64,000 nt of DNA from Haloprofundus halobius. GTDB taxonomy: Archaea > Halobacteriota > Halobacteria > Halobacteriales > Haloferacaceae. The stretch lies in the NCBI RefSeq assembly GCF_020097835.1, contig NZ_CP083666.1, positions 2,480,001 to 2,544,000 of the forward strand, written 5' to 3'. Under the pieces are notes generated by a model, which was not told the DNA's origin, did not search any database, and worked only from the letters and a program-made list of their open reading frames with translations. Position numbers and translations under genes: made by a program. Shown here piece after piece: positions 34,306 to 43,609 of this stretch. The first letter of the stretch is position 1; each line of letters opens with the position of its first letter.

Positions 34306-35298
34306 ATGAAGACGCTGCTCCTCAACAGCGAGGACGTACACCACAACGCCCGGATGCCGGAACTCATCCGGGCAATCGAGGACGCCTTCGCCGCCTACGA
34401 GCGCGGCGACGCGCAGATGCCCCCCAAGTCCTACATCGACCTGCCGCAGTACAACGGCGACTTCCGGTCGATGCCCGCGTACTTGGAGGCGAAAGAGTGG
34501 GACGCCGCGGGCATCAAGTGGGTGAACGTCCACACCGACAACCCCGGCGACCACGACCTTCCCACCGTCATGGGGACGATGATCTACTCGGACCCCGAGA
34601 CGGCGTTCCCGCTCGCCATCATGGACGGCACCGAGTTGACGATGCAGCGCACCGGCGCGGCCGCCGCCGTCGCCACCGATCACCTCGCCGTCGAGGACGC
34701 CACGTCGATGGGAATCGTCGGCGCGGGCGTCCAGTCGTACACGCAACTGCGGGCGATTTCCGAAGTTCGACCCATCGAGGAAGTCGTCGTCTCCGACCTC
34801 GACGAGGAGCGCGTCGCGCGCTTCCTCGACACCTTCGAGGAGGAGTTCGACATCCGCGCGGGTAGCATCGAGGAGACCGCGTCCTGTGACGTGCTCTCGA
34901 CGGTGACGCCCGTCGAGTCGCCCATCGTCCCTCGCGAGGCCGTCGGCGACCACACCCACATCAACGCGATGGGTGCCGACGCCGAAGGCAAACACGAACT
35001 CGCCGACGAGGTGCTCCTCGACGCGAAACTCGTCATCGACGACTACGAGCAGACGACCCACTCCGGCGAGATCAACGTCCCGTACAACGCGGGCGTCCTC
35101 GACGACGACGACATCTACGGCCAGATAGGTGAGATCGTCGTCGGCAAGAAGGACGGTCGCACCGCCGACGACGGCATCACCGTCTTCGACTCGACGGGTC
35201 TGGCGATTCAGGACGTCGCCGCCGCGCACGTCGTCTACGAGCACGCCGACGAGAACGACAACGGCTACCCGTTCGACCTGTTGGGTCTGGGCAAGTAA
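34306..35298 (+). CDS. ornithine cyclodeaminase / alanine dehydrogenase family protein
   Basis: 330-residue mu-crystallin-family NAD(P) enzyme. The N-terminal half carries substrate residues (QMPPKSYIDLP and the GIKWVNVHTDNPG lysine region). The Rossmann domain begins TSMGIVGAGVQSYTQLRAI (about 134-152) and includes SDLDEERVARFLD with the cofactor Asp. A haloarchaeal or archaeal alanine dehydrogenase is the best guess (reversible pyruvate amination), with ornithine cyclodeaminase as the alternative; the sequence does not settle which. Monocistronic with its own promoter. Confidence 0.88.
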   Translation: MKTLLLNSEDVHHNARMPELIRAIEDAFAAYERGDAQMPPKSYIDLPQYNGDFRSMPAYLEAKEWDAAGIKWVNVHTDNPGDHDLPTVMGTMIYSDPETAFPLAIMDGTELTMQRTGAAAAVATDHLAVEDATSMGIVGAGVQSYTQLRAISEVRPIEEVVVSDLDEERVARFLDTFEEEFDIRAGSIEETASCDVLSTVTPVESPIVPREAVGDHTHINAMGADAEGKHELADEVLLDAKLVIDDYEQTTHSGEINVPYNAGVLDDDDIYGQIGEIVVGKKDGRTADDGITVFDSTGLAIQDVAAAHVVYEHADENDNGYPFDLLGLGK

Positions 35299-35325
35299 GC
35301 GTCGTCGGAGTCGGTCGCCGCGCTA

Positions 35326-35562
35326 CTACACGTCCGTCTCCGTCTCGTCACTCCCCCGGCGTCGCTCGATTCGATCGAACACGCGCGTGAGAAGCCAGAC
35401 GATCACCATGAACGGCAGGAGCGGGACGATGAGAATCACCAAAAGCAGCGCGTACGTCAGACCGATAACGTTCATCTCGGTGTCGGGGTGACTCTTGTAT
35501 CCCGGCGTCACTGTCCGATAGGCTTTCGTCATCAGCCCTGGCGTCTCGTCGTCGGAACTCAT
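35326..35562 (-). CDS. small single-helix membrane protein, DUF7535-like
   Basis: 78 residues. A conserved-looking RTVTPGYKSHPDTEMNVIG block precedes one long hydrophobic segment LTYALLLVILIVPLLPFMVIVWLL (about 35-58) and a charged tail. The HPDTEMNV pattern followed by a PLLPF helix is one I associate with the haloarchaeal DUF7535 family. The role is unknown. It is convergent with the alanine dehydrogenase-family gene. Confidence 0.72.
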   Translation of the reverse strand: MSSDDETPGLMTKAYRTVTPGYKSHPDTEMNVIGLTYALLLVILIVPLLPFMVIVWLLTRVFDRIERRRGSDETETDV

Positions 35563-35687
35563 GGCAGAGCGTACGTCGTCCGGGAGATTAAGCGTTAGTC
35601 GCCCGACGGGTCGCCGACCCGATTCCGGGCGACACCTCTCGACGGACGGGAGTCAAAAACGAAGACGAAAACGCGTCGGTTCGACGA

Positions 35688-37139
35688 CTACGCGCCGATA
35701 CCCATGCCGAGGAACAGCGTCATCGTGATGGCCATGATGATGAACCCGGCGACCATCGCGACGGTGGTGTAGCCGAGGATGTCGCGGGCGCGCAGTTTCG
35801 CCAGCGCAAGCGCCGGCACCGCCCAGAACGGCTGGATCATGTTCGTCAGCTGGTCGCCCATCATCTCGATGACGACGGCGGTGTACAGCGGCATACCCAG
35901 TTCCCGAGTCGTCTCAAGGAGAATCGGTCCCTGTGCGACCCACTGACCCCCGCCGGAGGGGACGAACACGTTGACGATACCCGCGCTGATGAGCCCGAGC
36001 ACCGGCCACGTCAGCGGGGTCGAGATGTCCGCGAAGAAGCCCGAGATGACGGCGGCGAGCGCCGTCCCGGTGAGCAGTCCGGCGATACCCGCGTAGAAGG
36101 GGAACTGGAAGAGAATCCCGGCGACGTTCTTGACGCTGTCGTCCATCTGGTTGACGATGCGCTTCGGGGTCACCCAGAGCACGATGGCGCAGAAGATGAA
36201 GAACGCGTTGATGGTGTCGAGGTTTATCGCACCGAGTCCACTCTGGAGAACGTCGGAGAGAAAGTAGTACGCCGGGAACAGCGCGATAATCAACCCGAGT
36301 ATCCGCGAGTGGTTGAGTCGGTCCGCCACCGTCGTCCGTGTCTGCGGTTGTGGCTGTGCCTGCGCAGCGACGCCGCCGTCGGTGGCGACGCCGGGGTCGG
36401 GGGTGTCGTCTGTCGTCTGGAGTCCGTTCGAGATCTCGTCGTAAACGTCGTCGGGCAGTTCGGTTATCTTCTCGGTTCCCTCCGGGTGGAGACTCCCCAT
36501 GACCAGCGGGATGACCGCGAGCATCAACACGACGGTGACGATGTTGACGAGACTCCCGATGGTCTCACTCAGCGGAATACCCTCCTGAGCGTACTCGGGG
36601 AACGTCGACGGGATGGCGGCGGGGTCCGCCATGATGAGTCCGCTCGACGTGGTGATGCCGGAGTGCCAGATCATGAGTGCGGTGTAGCCCGCAGCGATGA
36701 GAAGCGGATAGTGGAGTTTGAGCCCCTTCTCCTTGCCCCTAAAGGCGACTTGGCGGGCGATGACCGCACCGACGATGAGACCGATGGCCCACGAGATGAG
36801 GCCGGCGAGCATCGCGACGAAGGACGTGAGCGCGACGGCCGAGAACTGCGAGTTCGGCAGTCCGGCGATTCGCTGCAACAGCCTCGACACCGCCGGCGAT
36901 TTCGCGATGGCGTCACCGACCATCAGCGTCAGCGAGAACTGCGCCATGAACACCAGAAGCGTCCAGACGCCGCCGAACCACGCGTCCATCACACCCGTCG
37001 GCGACGTGCCGACCAGGAGCGCGCCCACCGCCGCGATGAACGTGAGTACGATGACGAGAACGTACGGATCCGGAACGTACTCCATCGCGATATCCGCAAA
37101 CCATTCGCCTAATCGTTTAATCGGGTCAGTAAGTGCCAT
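35688..37139 (-). CDS. short-chain fatty acid transporter, AtoE family
   Basis: 483-residue carrier with about 12-13 hydrophobic segments. AtoE-type blocks: YVPDPYVLVIVLTFIAAVGALL at the start, WHSGITTSSGLIMADP in the middle and FVPSGGGQWVAQGPILLETT in the second half. Family members take up acetoacetate, butyrate and similar acids. A cytoplasmic acidic loop (about 215-265) is longer than in bacterial members. It lies immediately before the acyl-CoA catabolic island and may feed it. Confidence 0.9.
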   Translation of the reverse strand: MALTDPIKRLGEWFADIAMEYVPDPYVLVIVLTFIAAVGALLVGTSPTGVMDAWFGGVWTLLVFMAQFSLTLMVGDAIAKSPAVSRLLQRIAGLPNSQFSAVALTSFVAMLAGLISWAIGLIVGAVIARQVAFRGKEKGLKLHYPLLIAAGYTALMIWHSGITTSSGLIMADPAAIPSTFPEYAQEGIPLSETIGSLVNIVTVVLMLAVIPLVMGSLHPEGTEKITELPDDVYDEISNGLQTTDDTPDPGVATDGGVAAQAQPQPQTRTTVADRLNHSRILGLIIALFPAYYFLSDVLQSGLGAINLDTINAFFIFCAIVLWVTPKRIVNQMDDSVKNVAGILFQFPFYAGIAGLLTGTALAAVISGFFADISTPLTWPVLGLISAGIVNVFVPSGGGQWVAQGPILLETTRELGMPLYTAVVIEMMGDQLTNMIQPFWAVPALALAKLRARDILGYTTVAMVAGFIIMAITMTLFLGMGIGA

Positions 37140-37164
37140 ACGCTACAGTCCCGAATGAATAATT

Positions 37165-37174
37165 GGTATATAAT
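37165..37174 (-). promoter_or_regulatory. TATA box of the AtoE-type transporter gene
   Basis: On the minus strand attatatacc lies 26-35 nt before the ATG at 37139, a strong leaderless promoter. Confidence 0.6.
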
Positions 37175-37351
37175 GGTTTGGCATGGTATCTCACCACAGA
37201 GGACAGAAAATTGAGACGTGTGTTCGAATTTTGATATGCTCTGCTGTCGTCCCGGGCTTTCCCGCGAGAGTCGTCAGTTCAGAACCACTAAACGGGACTC
37301 GGATGACCGGCGACGTGACGCTTAAGAACCGAGCCCACGGACACACCGACA

Positions 37352-38515
37352 ATGAATGACGTGTGTGTCGTTGGCATGGGCTCGACCGAGTTCGGCGTCC
37401 GCGACGAACGCATCAAAGAACTCGGAATCACGGCGGTCGCGCGGGCGCTACGCTCCTGTGACATCGACAGAGAGGACGTCGACGCGCTGTACCTCGGTAA
37501 CTTCGTCGCTGGGATGCTGGAGGGACAGGAGACGCTCGCACCGCTCGTCGCCGACAGCGTCGGCCTCTCGGGGATTCCGACGATGAAAACCGAAGGCGCG
37601 TGCGCGAGTTCGGGCATCGCGTTCAGACAGGCGTATCAGGCGATTCGGACCGGCGTCCACGACATCGTCGTCGTCGCGGGCGTCGAACGGATGACGAACG
37701 CCGAGACGCCGGAGTTCACCCGCGCGCTCGGCAGCGCCGCCGACCACGGCACCGACGGGGCGACCGGGCTGACGTTTCCGGGCTTCTACGGCCTCGTGCT
37801 CGACCGCTACATGTACGAGTACGGTGCGACTCGCGAACAGGTCGCCGCCGTCTCGGTGAAAAATCGGAGAAACGGCGCGTCGAACCCGCGTGCGCGGTTC
37901 CGGTCGCCGGTGACCGTCGAGGACGTCGTCGAATCGCGACTCGTCGCGGACCCACTTCGCCTCTACGACTGCTGTCCCGCCGCCGACGGCGGCGCGGCGG
38001 TCGTTCTCGCGTCCGCGGAGGTCGCCGAGTCGTTCACGAGCGCGCCGATACCCGTACTCGGCAGCGGTCACGCGACGGGCCGAAGCGCCGCCTACCGCTA
38101 CGACGACCTGACGACGCTCGAAGCCACGACGCTCGCCGCCGAGGAGGCGTACGACGCGGCCGGTCTCTCCCCGTCGGACGTCGACGTCGTCGAGCTTCAC
38201 GACTGCTTCTCGGCCGCCGAAATCGGCGACTCCGAGGACCTCGGTTTCTTCGAGAAGGGCGAGGGCGCGGCCGCCGTCGCGGAGGGTCGAACCGCCGTCG
38301 ACGGCGAACTCCCAATCAACCCGAGCGGCGGATTACTTGCGAAGGGTCACCCGGTCGGTGCGACAGGTATCGGCCAAGTTTACGAGGTGTGTCTGCAGTT
38401 GCTTGGCGAACACGAGAATCAGGTCGACGGGGCCGAGGTCGGACTGGCACACAACCTCGGCGGCAGCGGTGCGGTGAGCACCGTTACGGTGCTCGGAGGG
38501 CCGTCGCATGTCTGA
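37352..38515 (+). CDS. thiolase family protein, SCP-x type
   Basis: 387 residues. Active-site pieces: TEGACASSGIAFRQA (nucleophile Cys near 87), DVVELHDCFSAAE (His region) and GGLLAKGHPVGATG near the C-terminus. The usual second Cys motif is absent; the end reads NLGGSGAVSTV, as in SCP-x/lipid-transfer-type thiolases that cleave or condense acyl-CoAs without being acetyl-CoA acetyltransferases. A DUF35 gene overlaps its 3' end by 8 bp. In such pairs the DUF35 protein is a required scaffold. A TATA-like run near 37319-37326 lies 26-33 nt before the ATG. Confidence 0.9.
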   Translation: MNDVCVVGMGSTEFGVRDERIKELGITAVARALRSCDIDREDVDALYLGNFVAGMLEGQETLAPLVADSVGLSGIPTMKTEGACASSGIAFRQAYQAIRTGVHDIVVVAGVERMTNAETPEFTRALGSAADHGTDGATGLTFPGFYGLVLDRYMYEYGATREQVAAVSVKNRRNGASNPRARFRSPVTVEDVVESRLVADPLRLYDCCPAADGGAAVVLASAEVAESFTSAPIPVLGSGHATGRSAAYRYDDLTTLEATTLAAEEAYDAAGLSPSDVDVVELHDCFSAAEIGDSEDLGFFEKGEGAAAVAEGRTAVDGELPINPSGGLLAKGHPVGATGIGQVYEVCLQLLGEHENQVDGAEVGLAHNLGGSGAVSTVTVLGGPSHV

Positions 38516-38849
38516 GTCGCCGTCGCCTCCGCGATTTCCGGCGACACGATGTCCCGACTGCAGTCTGCTCTACGGCCACGAAGCGTACGTCTGCCGCGAG
38601 TGCGGGTCCGAGACGTTCGAGGAGGCGCCACTCGACGGGAACGGGACGGTGTACGCGCGGACGACGATTCGGGTCCCGGGGTCCGGCCAGCAGGGCAAGG
38701 AACCGTTCGAGGTGGCCGTCGTCGACGTCGGCGGCGCGGAGTCCGTGCGGGTGACTGCCCGAATCGAAGACAACCCCGGAGTCGGCCCCGACGACCCCGT
38801 CGAGTTCGTCGAACGGCGCGAGGGCGTCTTCTACTTCCGAGCGGCATAG
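38508..38849 (+). CDS. DUF35 zinc-ribbon/OB-fold acyl-CoA associated protein
   Basis: 113 residues. An N-terminal rubredoxin-like zinc ribbon with two CxxC-type pairs (CPDCSLLYGHEAYVCRECGS) is followed by an OB-fold (GTVYARTTIRV ... FEVAVVDVGGAESVRVTARI). DUF35 proteins bridge thiolases to partner enzymes, as in archaeal acetyl-CoA thiolase/HMG-CoA synthase complexes and ChsH2-Ltp2 retro-aldolases. It overlaps the upstream thiolase gene by 8 bp, so the two surely form one operon and probably one complex. Confidence 0.9.
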   Translation: MSESPSPPRFPATRCPDCSLLYGHEAYVCRECGSETFEEAPLDGNGTVYARTTIRVPGSGQQGKEPFEVAVVDVGGAESVRVTARIEDNPGVGPDDPVEFVERREGVFYFRAA

Positions 38850-38870
38850 CGTCTCCGAAGCGACGACTGT

Positions 38871-38914
38871 GACGACTGCGACGGAACGAAGAGACGACTG
38901 CGACGGAACGAAGA
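38871..38914. repeat. Exact 22-bp tandem duplication
   Basis: gacgactgcgacggaacgaaga occurs twice in a row (38871-38892 and 38893-38914) between the DUF35 gene and the quinone reductase-like gene. It is too short and too isolated for a functional array and looks like slippage. Confidence 0.85.
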
Positions 38915-38958
38915 GAATCGAGGGACTCACTTTTCACCTCCGGAGCCAATAGCCGCTC

Positions 38959-39921
38959 ATGCGTGCGATACGGTACCACGAACACGGCGGCCCGGGCGTG
39001 CTCCGCGTCGACGAGGTGGAGAAGCCGATTCCGGGCGAGGGCGAGATTCGAGTCGAACTGAAGGCCGCGGGCGTCAATCCCGTCGACACGTACCTCCGAG
39101 ACGGGTCGTACCAACCGTTCACGCTCCCGATGGTCCCCGGCGTCGACTTCGCGGGCGTCGTCGACGAGGTGAGCGCAGGAGTCGACGGCTTCGACGTCGG
39201 CGACCGGGTGTTCGGCACCGGCCTCGGAAACGACCGCTACGGTAGCACAGCGGAGTACGTCACCGCGCCCACGGACAGAGTTGCACACCTCTCGGACGGC
39301 GTGTCGTTCGTGGAGGCGGGCGCGGCGGGCGTCGCCGCCGTCACCGCGTGGCGCGCCGTCGTCGACCACGCGGCGCTCGAACCGGCCGAGTACTGCCTCA
39401 TCCACGGCGGCAGCGGCGGCGTCGGCCACGCCGCGGTGCAGATCGCCGCCGCGTCGGGTTCGCGGGTCGTCACGACGGCGAGCGAGCGGTACCACGACAA
39501 CCTTCTGAACCTGGGCGCGCGGACGGTACTCGACTACCGGCGCGACGACCTCCAGTCGGCGGTCGTCGAAGCGACGGAGGGCGGCCCGAGCGTCGTCGTC
39601 GACCACATGCTCGAACGCTACCTCCAGTTCGACTGTGACGTCGCCGCGCCGTACGCCCGCATCGTCCTCTTCCGCAACCGGCATCTGGAAGCCGGGTTCA
39701 CGAACGTCCCCGCCGCTGGGGGAAAGGAACTGCAGTTCCACCTGATGAGCATGTACAACGCGCCGCGACTCGCCGACCCGCTGGAACGGGTCGACCGCCT
39801 GCTCGCGGACGGCCTCCTGCGCGTCGAAGTCGCTGGCGAGTACGGCTTCGACGAGGTAGCGGAGGCGCATCGGCGGGTCCGTGAAGAGAGCTTCCTCGGG
39901 AAACTCGTCGTGGTTCCCTGA
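38959..39921 (+). CDS. zinc-independent MDR dehydrogenase, NADPH:quinone reductase-like
   Basis: 320-residue medium-chain dehydrogenase/reductase. The N-terminal GroES-like part (GGPGVLRVDEVEKPIPGEGEIRVELKAAGVNPVDTYLRDG) lacks the catalytic Cys/His/Asp zinc set, as in quinone reductases. The Rossmann half has IHGGSGGVGHAAVQIAA (about 143-159), an NADPH-type loop. It would reduce a quinone, enone or enoyl thioester with NAD(P)H. It follows the thiolase-DUF35 pair in the same direction and is convergent with the first acyl-CoA ligase gene. Confidence 0.88.
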   Translation: MRAIRYHEHGGPGVLRVDEVEKPIPGEGEIRVELKAAGVNPVDTYLRDGSYQPFTLPMVPGVDFAGVVDEVSAGVDGFDVGDRVFGTGLGNDRYGSTAEYVTAPTDRVAHLSDGVSFVEAGAAGVAAVTAWRAVVDHAALEPAEYCLIHGGSGGVGHAAVQIAAASGSRVVTTASERYHDNLLNLGARTVLDYRRDDLQSAVVEATEGGPSVVVDHMLERYLQFDCDVAAPYARIVLFRNRHLEAGFTNVPAAGGKELQFHLMSMYNAPRLADPLERVDRLLADGLLRVEVAGEYGFDEVAEAHRRVREESFLGKLVVVP

Positions 39922-39949
39922 CGGTCCACGAGCCGACTCCGGTCGGGTG

Positions 39950-41641
39950 CTACGCTTCGTCTTCGCGGAGTTCGACGCGGCGAATCTTCCCACTCGACGT
40001 CTTGGGGAGTTCGTCGAGGAACTCGATCTCTCTGGGGTAGGCGTGTTTGGCGAGTCGCTCGCGGACGAACTCCCGAATCGAAGCGGCCAACTCGTCGTCG
40101 TGAGCGGTTCCCTCAGTAGTGACGACGTACGCCTTCACGAGTTCGCCGCGTTTCTCGTCGGGGACGCCGACGACGGCCGCCTCGGCGACGGCCTCGTGTT
40201 CGAGCAGCGTACTCTCGACCTCGAAGGGGCCGATGCGGTAACCCGACGAGAGGATAACGTCGTCGGCGCGGCCGACGAACCAGAGGTAGTCGTCGCCGTC
40301 GCGTTCGGCGGCGTCGCCGGTCAGAAACAGCTCCCGGCCCTCGCGTTCGACCCACGCCGCGGCGGTCTTCTGCGGTTCGTTCCAGTAGCCGCGGAAGTAG
40401 GTCGACTCGCCGCGAGCGACGGCGAGTTCGCCGACCTCGTCGGCGTCGGTTTCGGTACCCGTCTCCGGGTCGACGACGCGAACGTCGAAGCCGGGGAGCG
40501 GTCGGCCCATACTCCCCGGTTTGACGTCCATCTCGCAGGCGTGGTGGTTGCCCGCGACCATCCCGCACTCGGTGACGCCGTAGTGGTCGTAGACGGTGAC
40601 GCCGAGCTCCTCGTCGAACCACCGCATCACCTCCGGATTCAGCGGCTCGCCCGCGCTGTTCCCCTTCCGCAGCGAGAGGTCGTACGACTCGTGGGCGTCG
40701 CCGGCGGCCAGCAGCCCGCGATAGGCGGTCGGGCTCGTCGCGAGGCTCGTCACGCCGTAGCGCTCCATCACCCCGTACCACGCCTCGGGGTCGAACTCGC
40801 CCTCGTAGAGGACATTCGGGACCCCCGCGCTCACGGGGGCGATGCCCGCCGTCAACAGCCCGTACATCCAGCCGGGGTCGGCCGCGCCCCACACCGTCTC
40901 GTCGTCGCCGAGGTCCATCGAGCACTGCAGGTAGGGGTAGAGCGCCGCCAGTACTCGATGAGTGAGTTCACAGCCCTTCGGCGGCCCGGTCGTCCCGCTC
41001 GTGTACTCCAGCGTGCAGAGGTCGTCCGCGGCGGTCTCGGCGGTCTCGTACGTCGTGAACTGGTCACCGACGAGCGTCTCGTAGTCGAGGTCGTCGCCGC
41101 CGATGCCGTTGCCGATGTCGTCGCCGTCGCCGTCGTCGCTGGCGTCGGCTCCATCGCCCTCGCAATCGATGACGACGACGTTCTCAATTCCCACCGTGTC
41201 CTCGACAGCAGCGATCTTCTCGCGATAGTCGGTCGTGGTAAACACCGTCTTCACGCCCGCATCGGCCGCGCGGACCTCGATGGCGTTCGGCCCGAACGCG
41301 GTGAACAGCGGCACGTATACTGCGCCGCGCCGCCAGATGCCCAGAAACGTCGGGTAGAGTTCGGGGAGTCGGGGCACGAGCGTCGCCACCGGCTCGCCGC
41401 GGTCGACGCCCAGCGATTCGAGGGCGTTGGCGACCTGTGCGCTCCGCTCGTCGAGGTCGGCGTAGGTCAGCGTCTCGCGCTCGCCCTCCGCAGCGCCCTC
41501 CCAGTAGACGGCCGGTCCGGAGCCGACGTGCCGACAGACCGTCTCGTGGGCGACGTTGAACCGCTCGGGGCCGTCCCAGTCGAAGCCGTCCCAGACATCG
41601 TCCCACGAGAAGGAATCGCGGAGTCGTTCGTACGTCGTCAT
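39950..41641 (-). CDS. AMP-forming acyl-CoA ligase 1, acetyl/medium-chain type
   Basis: 563-residue ANL-superfamily enzyme that activates a carboxylic acid with ATP and CoA. Motifs: A3 loop YTSGTTGPPKGCELTH, A5 YDHYGVTECGMVAGN, A8 GRADDVILSSGYRIGPFEVES and the C-terminal lysine in PKTSSGKIRRVELRE. The GYRIGPFEVES hinge and overall order resemble acetyl-CoA and medium-chain synthetases. The start at 41641 follows homology (MTTYERLRDSFSW). An acidic insert GDGADASDDGDGDD (read within residues 178-195) is a haloarchaeal elaboration. It is followed upstream by the enoyl-CoA hydratase gene in the same direction. Confidence 0.9.
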   Translation of the reverse strand: MTTYERLRDSFSWDDVWDGFDWDGPERFNVAHETVCRHVGSGPAVYWEGAAEGERETLTYADLDERSAQVANALESLGVDRGEPVATLVPRLPELYPTFLGIWRRGAVYVPLFTAFGPNAIEVRAADAGVKTVFTTTDYREKIAAVEDTVGIENVVVIDCEGDGADASDDGDGDDIGNGIGGDDLDYETLVGDQFTTYETAETAADDLCTLEYTSGTTGPPKGCELTHRVLAALYPYLQCSMDLGDDETVWGAADPGWMYGLLTAGIAPVSAGVPNVLYEGEFDPEAWYGVMERYGVTSLATSPTAYRGLLAAGDAHESYDLSLRKGNSAGEPLNPEVMRWFDEELGVTVYDHYGVTECGMVAGNHHACEMDVKPGSMGRPLPGFDVRVVDPETGTETDADEVGELAVARGESTYFRGYWNEPQKTAAAWVEREGRELFLTGDAAERDGDDYLWFVGRADDVILSSGYRIGPFEVESTLLEHEAVAEAAVVGVPDEKRGELVKAYVVTTEGTAHDDELAASIREFVRERLAKHAYPREIEFLDELPKTSSGKIRRVELREDEA

Positions 41642-41771
41642 CGGCCTCTCCTCCGTTCGGTCGGGGCGATCGAGTCGGGTCGGGTCGGTCGGCGTGCCGT
41701 GGGTTGAGTGCTCATACCATGCCGATTCGAACAGGGGAGCATAAACCTCGGTGTCGAGGCGGACTCCGGAC

Positions 41772-42536
41772 TCATGCGACGAAATCGGGGTCTCGGTTTT
41801 CGAGGAACGAGCGCGCCCCCTCGCGGGCGTCGGGTCCCGAGAAGAGGTAGCCGAGACCGTTTCGCATCGCCTCGTCCTCGCCCGCAAAGCGCAGCGACGC
41901 GTTGAGCCACGTCTTCGTCGTCTCCAGCGACGCGGGCGAGGAGCGCTTGAGCGCCGCGACGACGTCCGAAACGGCGTCGTCGAGGTCGCTCTCGTCGACG
42001 GCTCTGGCGAACAGGCCCCACTCGACGGCCTCCCCGGCACCGAGTTCTCGACCCGTCAGCGCGAGGTCGGCCGCGCGCTGGCGACCGACGAGGCGGGCAA
42101 GCCGCTTCGCGCCGTAGAAGGGATACGCGCCGATGCGCGTCTCGGGGAGCGCGAAGACGGCGTCGTTCGGGACGACCGTGAGATCCGCCGAGATGAGTAA
42201 CTCGAAGCCGCCGCCGTATGCCGACCCGTTCGCCTTCGCGATGACCGGGACCGGCGAGCGCTCGATAGCGCCGAAGCAGCCGAGTACCGTATCCGCGAGT
42301 TTGCGGGCGTCTCGCGGGTTCTCGATGTCGGCGAGCGACTCGATGTCGTCGCCAGCGCAGAACGTGCGGCCGTTGCCGGTGAGGACGATCGTGCGGGCGC
42401 CGTCGTCGTCGGCACGCCGCACTCCGTCGGCGACGGCGTCCCACATATCCAACGTCATCGCGTTCAGTTTCTCGGGTCGGTCGAGTCGAATCGTGCTCAG
42501 GCCGTCGGCGAACTCGTAACTGACGTGTTCAGTCAT
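41772..42536 (-). CDS. enoyl-CoA hydratase/isomerase family protein
   Basis: 254-residue crotonase-fold enzyme. Oxyanion-hole motifs: TGNGRTFCAGDDIESLAD (about 53-70) and ANGSAYGGGFELLISADL (about 104-121). One catalytic acid position is seen in LPETRIGAYPFYGA. Crotonases hydrate, isomerise or hydrolyse acyl-CoAs; the sequence alone does not give which. It shares the minus-strand cluster with ligase 1, the LLM oxidoreductase and the acyl-CoA dehydrogenase, which fits a beta-oxidation-type role. Confidence 0.9.
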   Translation of the reverse strand: MTEHVSYEFADGLSTIRLDRPEKLNAMTLDMWDAVADGVRRADDDGARTIVLTGNGRTFCAGDDIESLADIENPRDARKLADTVLGCFGAIERSPVPVIAKANGSAYGGGFELLISADLTVVPNDAVFALPETRIGAYPFYGAKRLARLVGRQRAADLALTGRELGAGEAVEWGLFARAVDESDLDDAVSDVVAALKRSSPASLETTKTWLNASLRFAGEDEAMRNGLGYLFSGPDAREGARSFLENRDPDFVA

Positions 42537-42617
42537 GTGGTGACAGCCTGCACGGAGGCCGATAGCTGGTCGGGTTCCGGAAACGGTCGTCAGGAGGTGA
42601 AACTGACCGCCGCGCAG

Positions 42618-43604
42618 TTACCGGTTCGCGGGAGCCAGCGCTTCTATCGTGCGCAACGTCAGGTCGTCGTCGGCCTGTCTCGGCACGGTCAGCATCGGCC
42701 GGTCGAGCACGTCGAGGTCGAGGATCGTCTCCAATCGCTTTCGGGCCGCGTCGGGGGTTCCGGCGACGCCGAGCGCATCGACCATCTCGTCGGTGACGGC
42801 GTCGCTGGCGGCCGCGCGGTCGCCGCTGCGCCACGCTTTCGCCACCTGGTCGGCCTCGTCGGGGAATTCGGTGGCGACCGCTCGCCGATAGCCCTCGCCG
42901 CTGCCGACGTAGTAGGCGAGGTGGCCGCGGACGGCGTCGTACGCTTCCGTCTCGTCGGCCGCGACCGCCGCTGGGACGTACGGGGCGACGGCGATGTTTT
43001 CGGGGTCTCTCCCGATCTCCCGGGCCGCGTCGGCGACGACCTCGAACGCCTCCGAGAGCCCCTCGAAGGGGATGTTGTGCGGAATCCAGCCGTCGCAGAC
43101 GCGGCCGGTCGCGCGCCTGTTGGCGGGGCCGAGCGCCGCGTTGTACACCGGCACGTCGGCGTCGAGGCCGGGGAAGTCCGCCACCTCGAAGATGTCTCCG
43201 TCGTAGTCGACGGTGTCGGCGTCGCTCAGATACGCCTTCACGAGTTCGACCGTCTCGTGGACGCGGCGGACCGGTCGGTCGTACTCGATGCCGTGGAGGT
43301 CTTCGATCGCTTTCGGCGTGCTCGCACCGACGCCGAGCGTCACTCTCCCCGGCGCGAGGCGGTCGACCGACGCCGCGGCCATGGCGACGACGGCGGGCGA
43401 GCGCGAGAACACGTTGACGATGGCGGTGCCGAGGTCGACCGTCTCGGTCCGCATCGCGAGTTCGCCGAGTTGGACGAACGCGTCAGTACCCCAGAGTTCG
43501 CTCACCCAGACGGCGTCGTAGCCGAGCTCCTCCGCACGCTCGGCGACCGACGCCGGCGACTCCGCGGAGACGTCCGGGAGCAAGAGGCCGAGAGAAGTCG
43601 TCAC
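42618..43604 (-). CDS. LLM-class flavin/F420-dependent oxidoreductase
   Basis: 328-residue TIM-barrel protein of the luciferase-like superfamily. DAVWVSELWGTDAFVQLGELAMRTETVDLGTAIVNVFSRSPAVVAMAAASVDRLAPGR (read in parts, about 29-85) is the typical cofactor-binding region of coenzyme F420 or FMN enzymes, close to methylene-tetrahydromethanopterin reductase-like proteins. Haloarchaea make F420, so a role in reducing or oxidising an intermediate of this pathway is plausible. The gap to the acyl-CoA dehydrogenase gene is only 5 bp, indicating co-transcription. Confidence 0.88.
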   Translation of the reverse strand: MTTSLGLLLPDVSAESPASVAERAEELGYDAVWVSELWGTDAFVQLGELAMRTETVDLGTAIVNVFSRSPAVVAMAAASVDRLAPGRVTLGVGASTPKAIEDLHGIEYDRPVRRVHETVELVKAYLSDADTVDYDGDIFEVADFPGLDADVPVYNAALGPANRRATGRVCDGWIPHNIPFEGLSEAFEVVADAAREIGRDPENIAVAPYVPAAVAADETEAYDAVRGHLAYYVGSGEGYRRAVATEFPDEADQVAKAWRSGDRAAASDAVTDEMVDALGVAGTPDAARKRLETILDLDVLDRPMLTVPRQADDDLTLRTIEALAPANR

Positions 43605-43609
43605 GGCCG

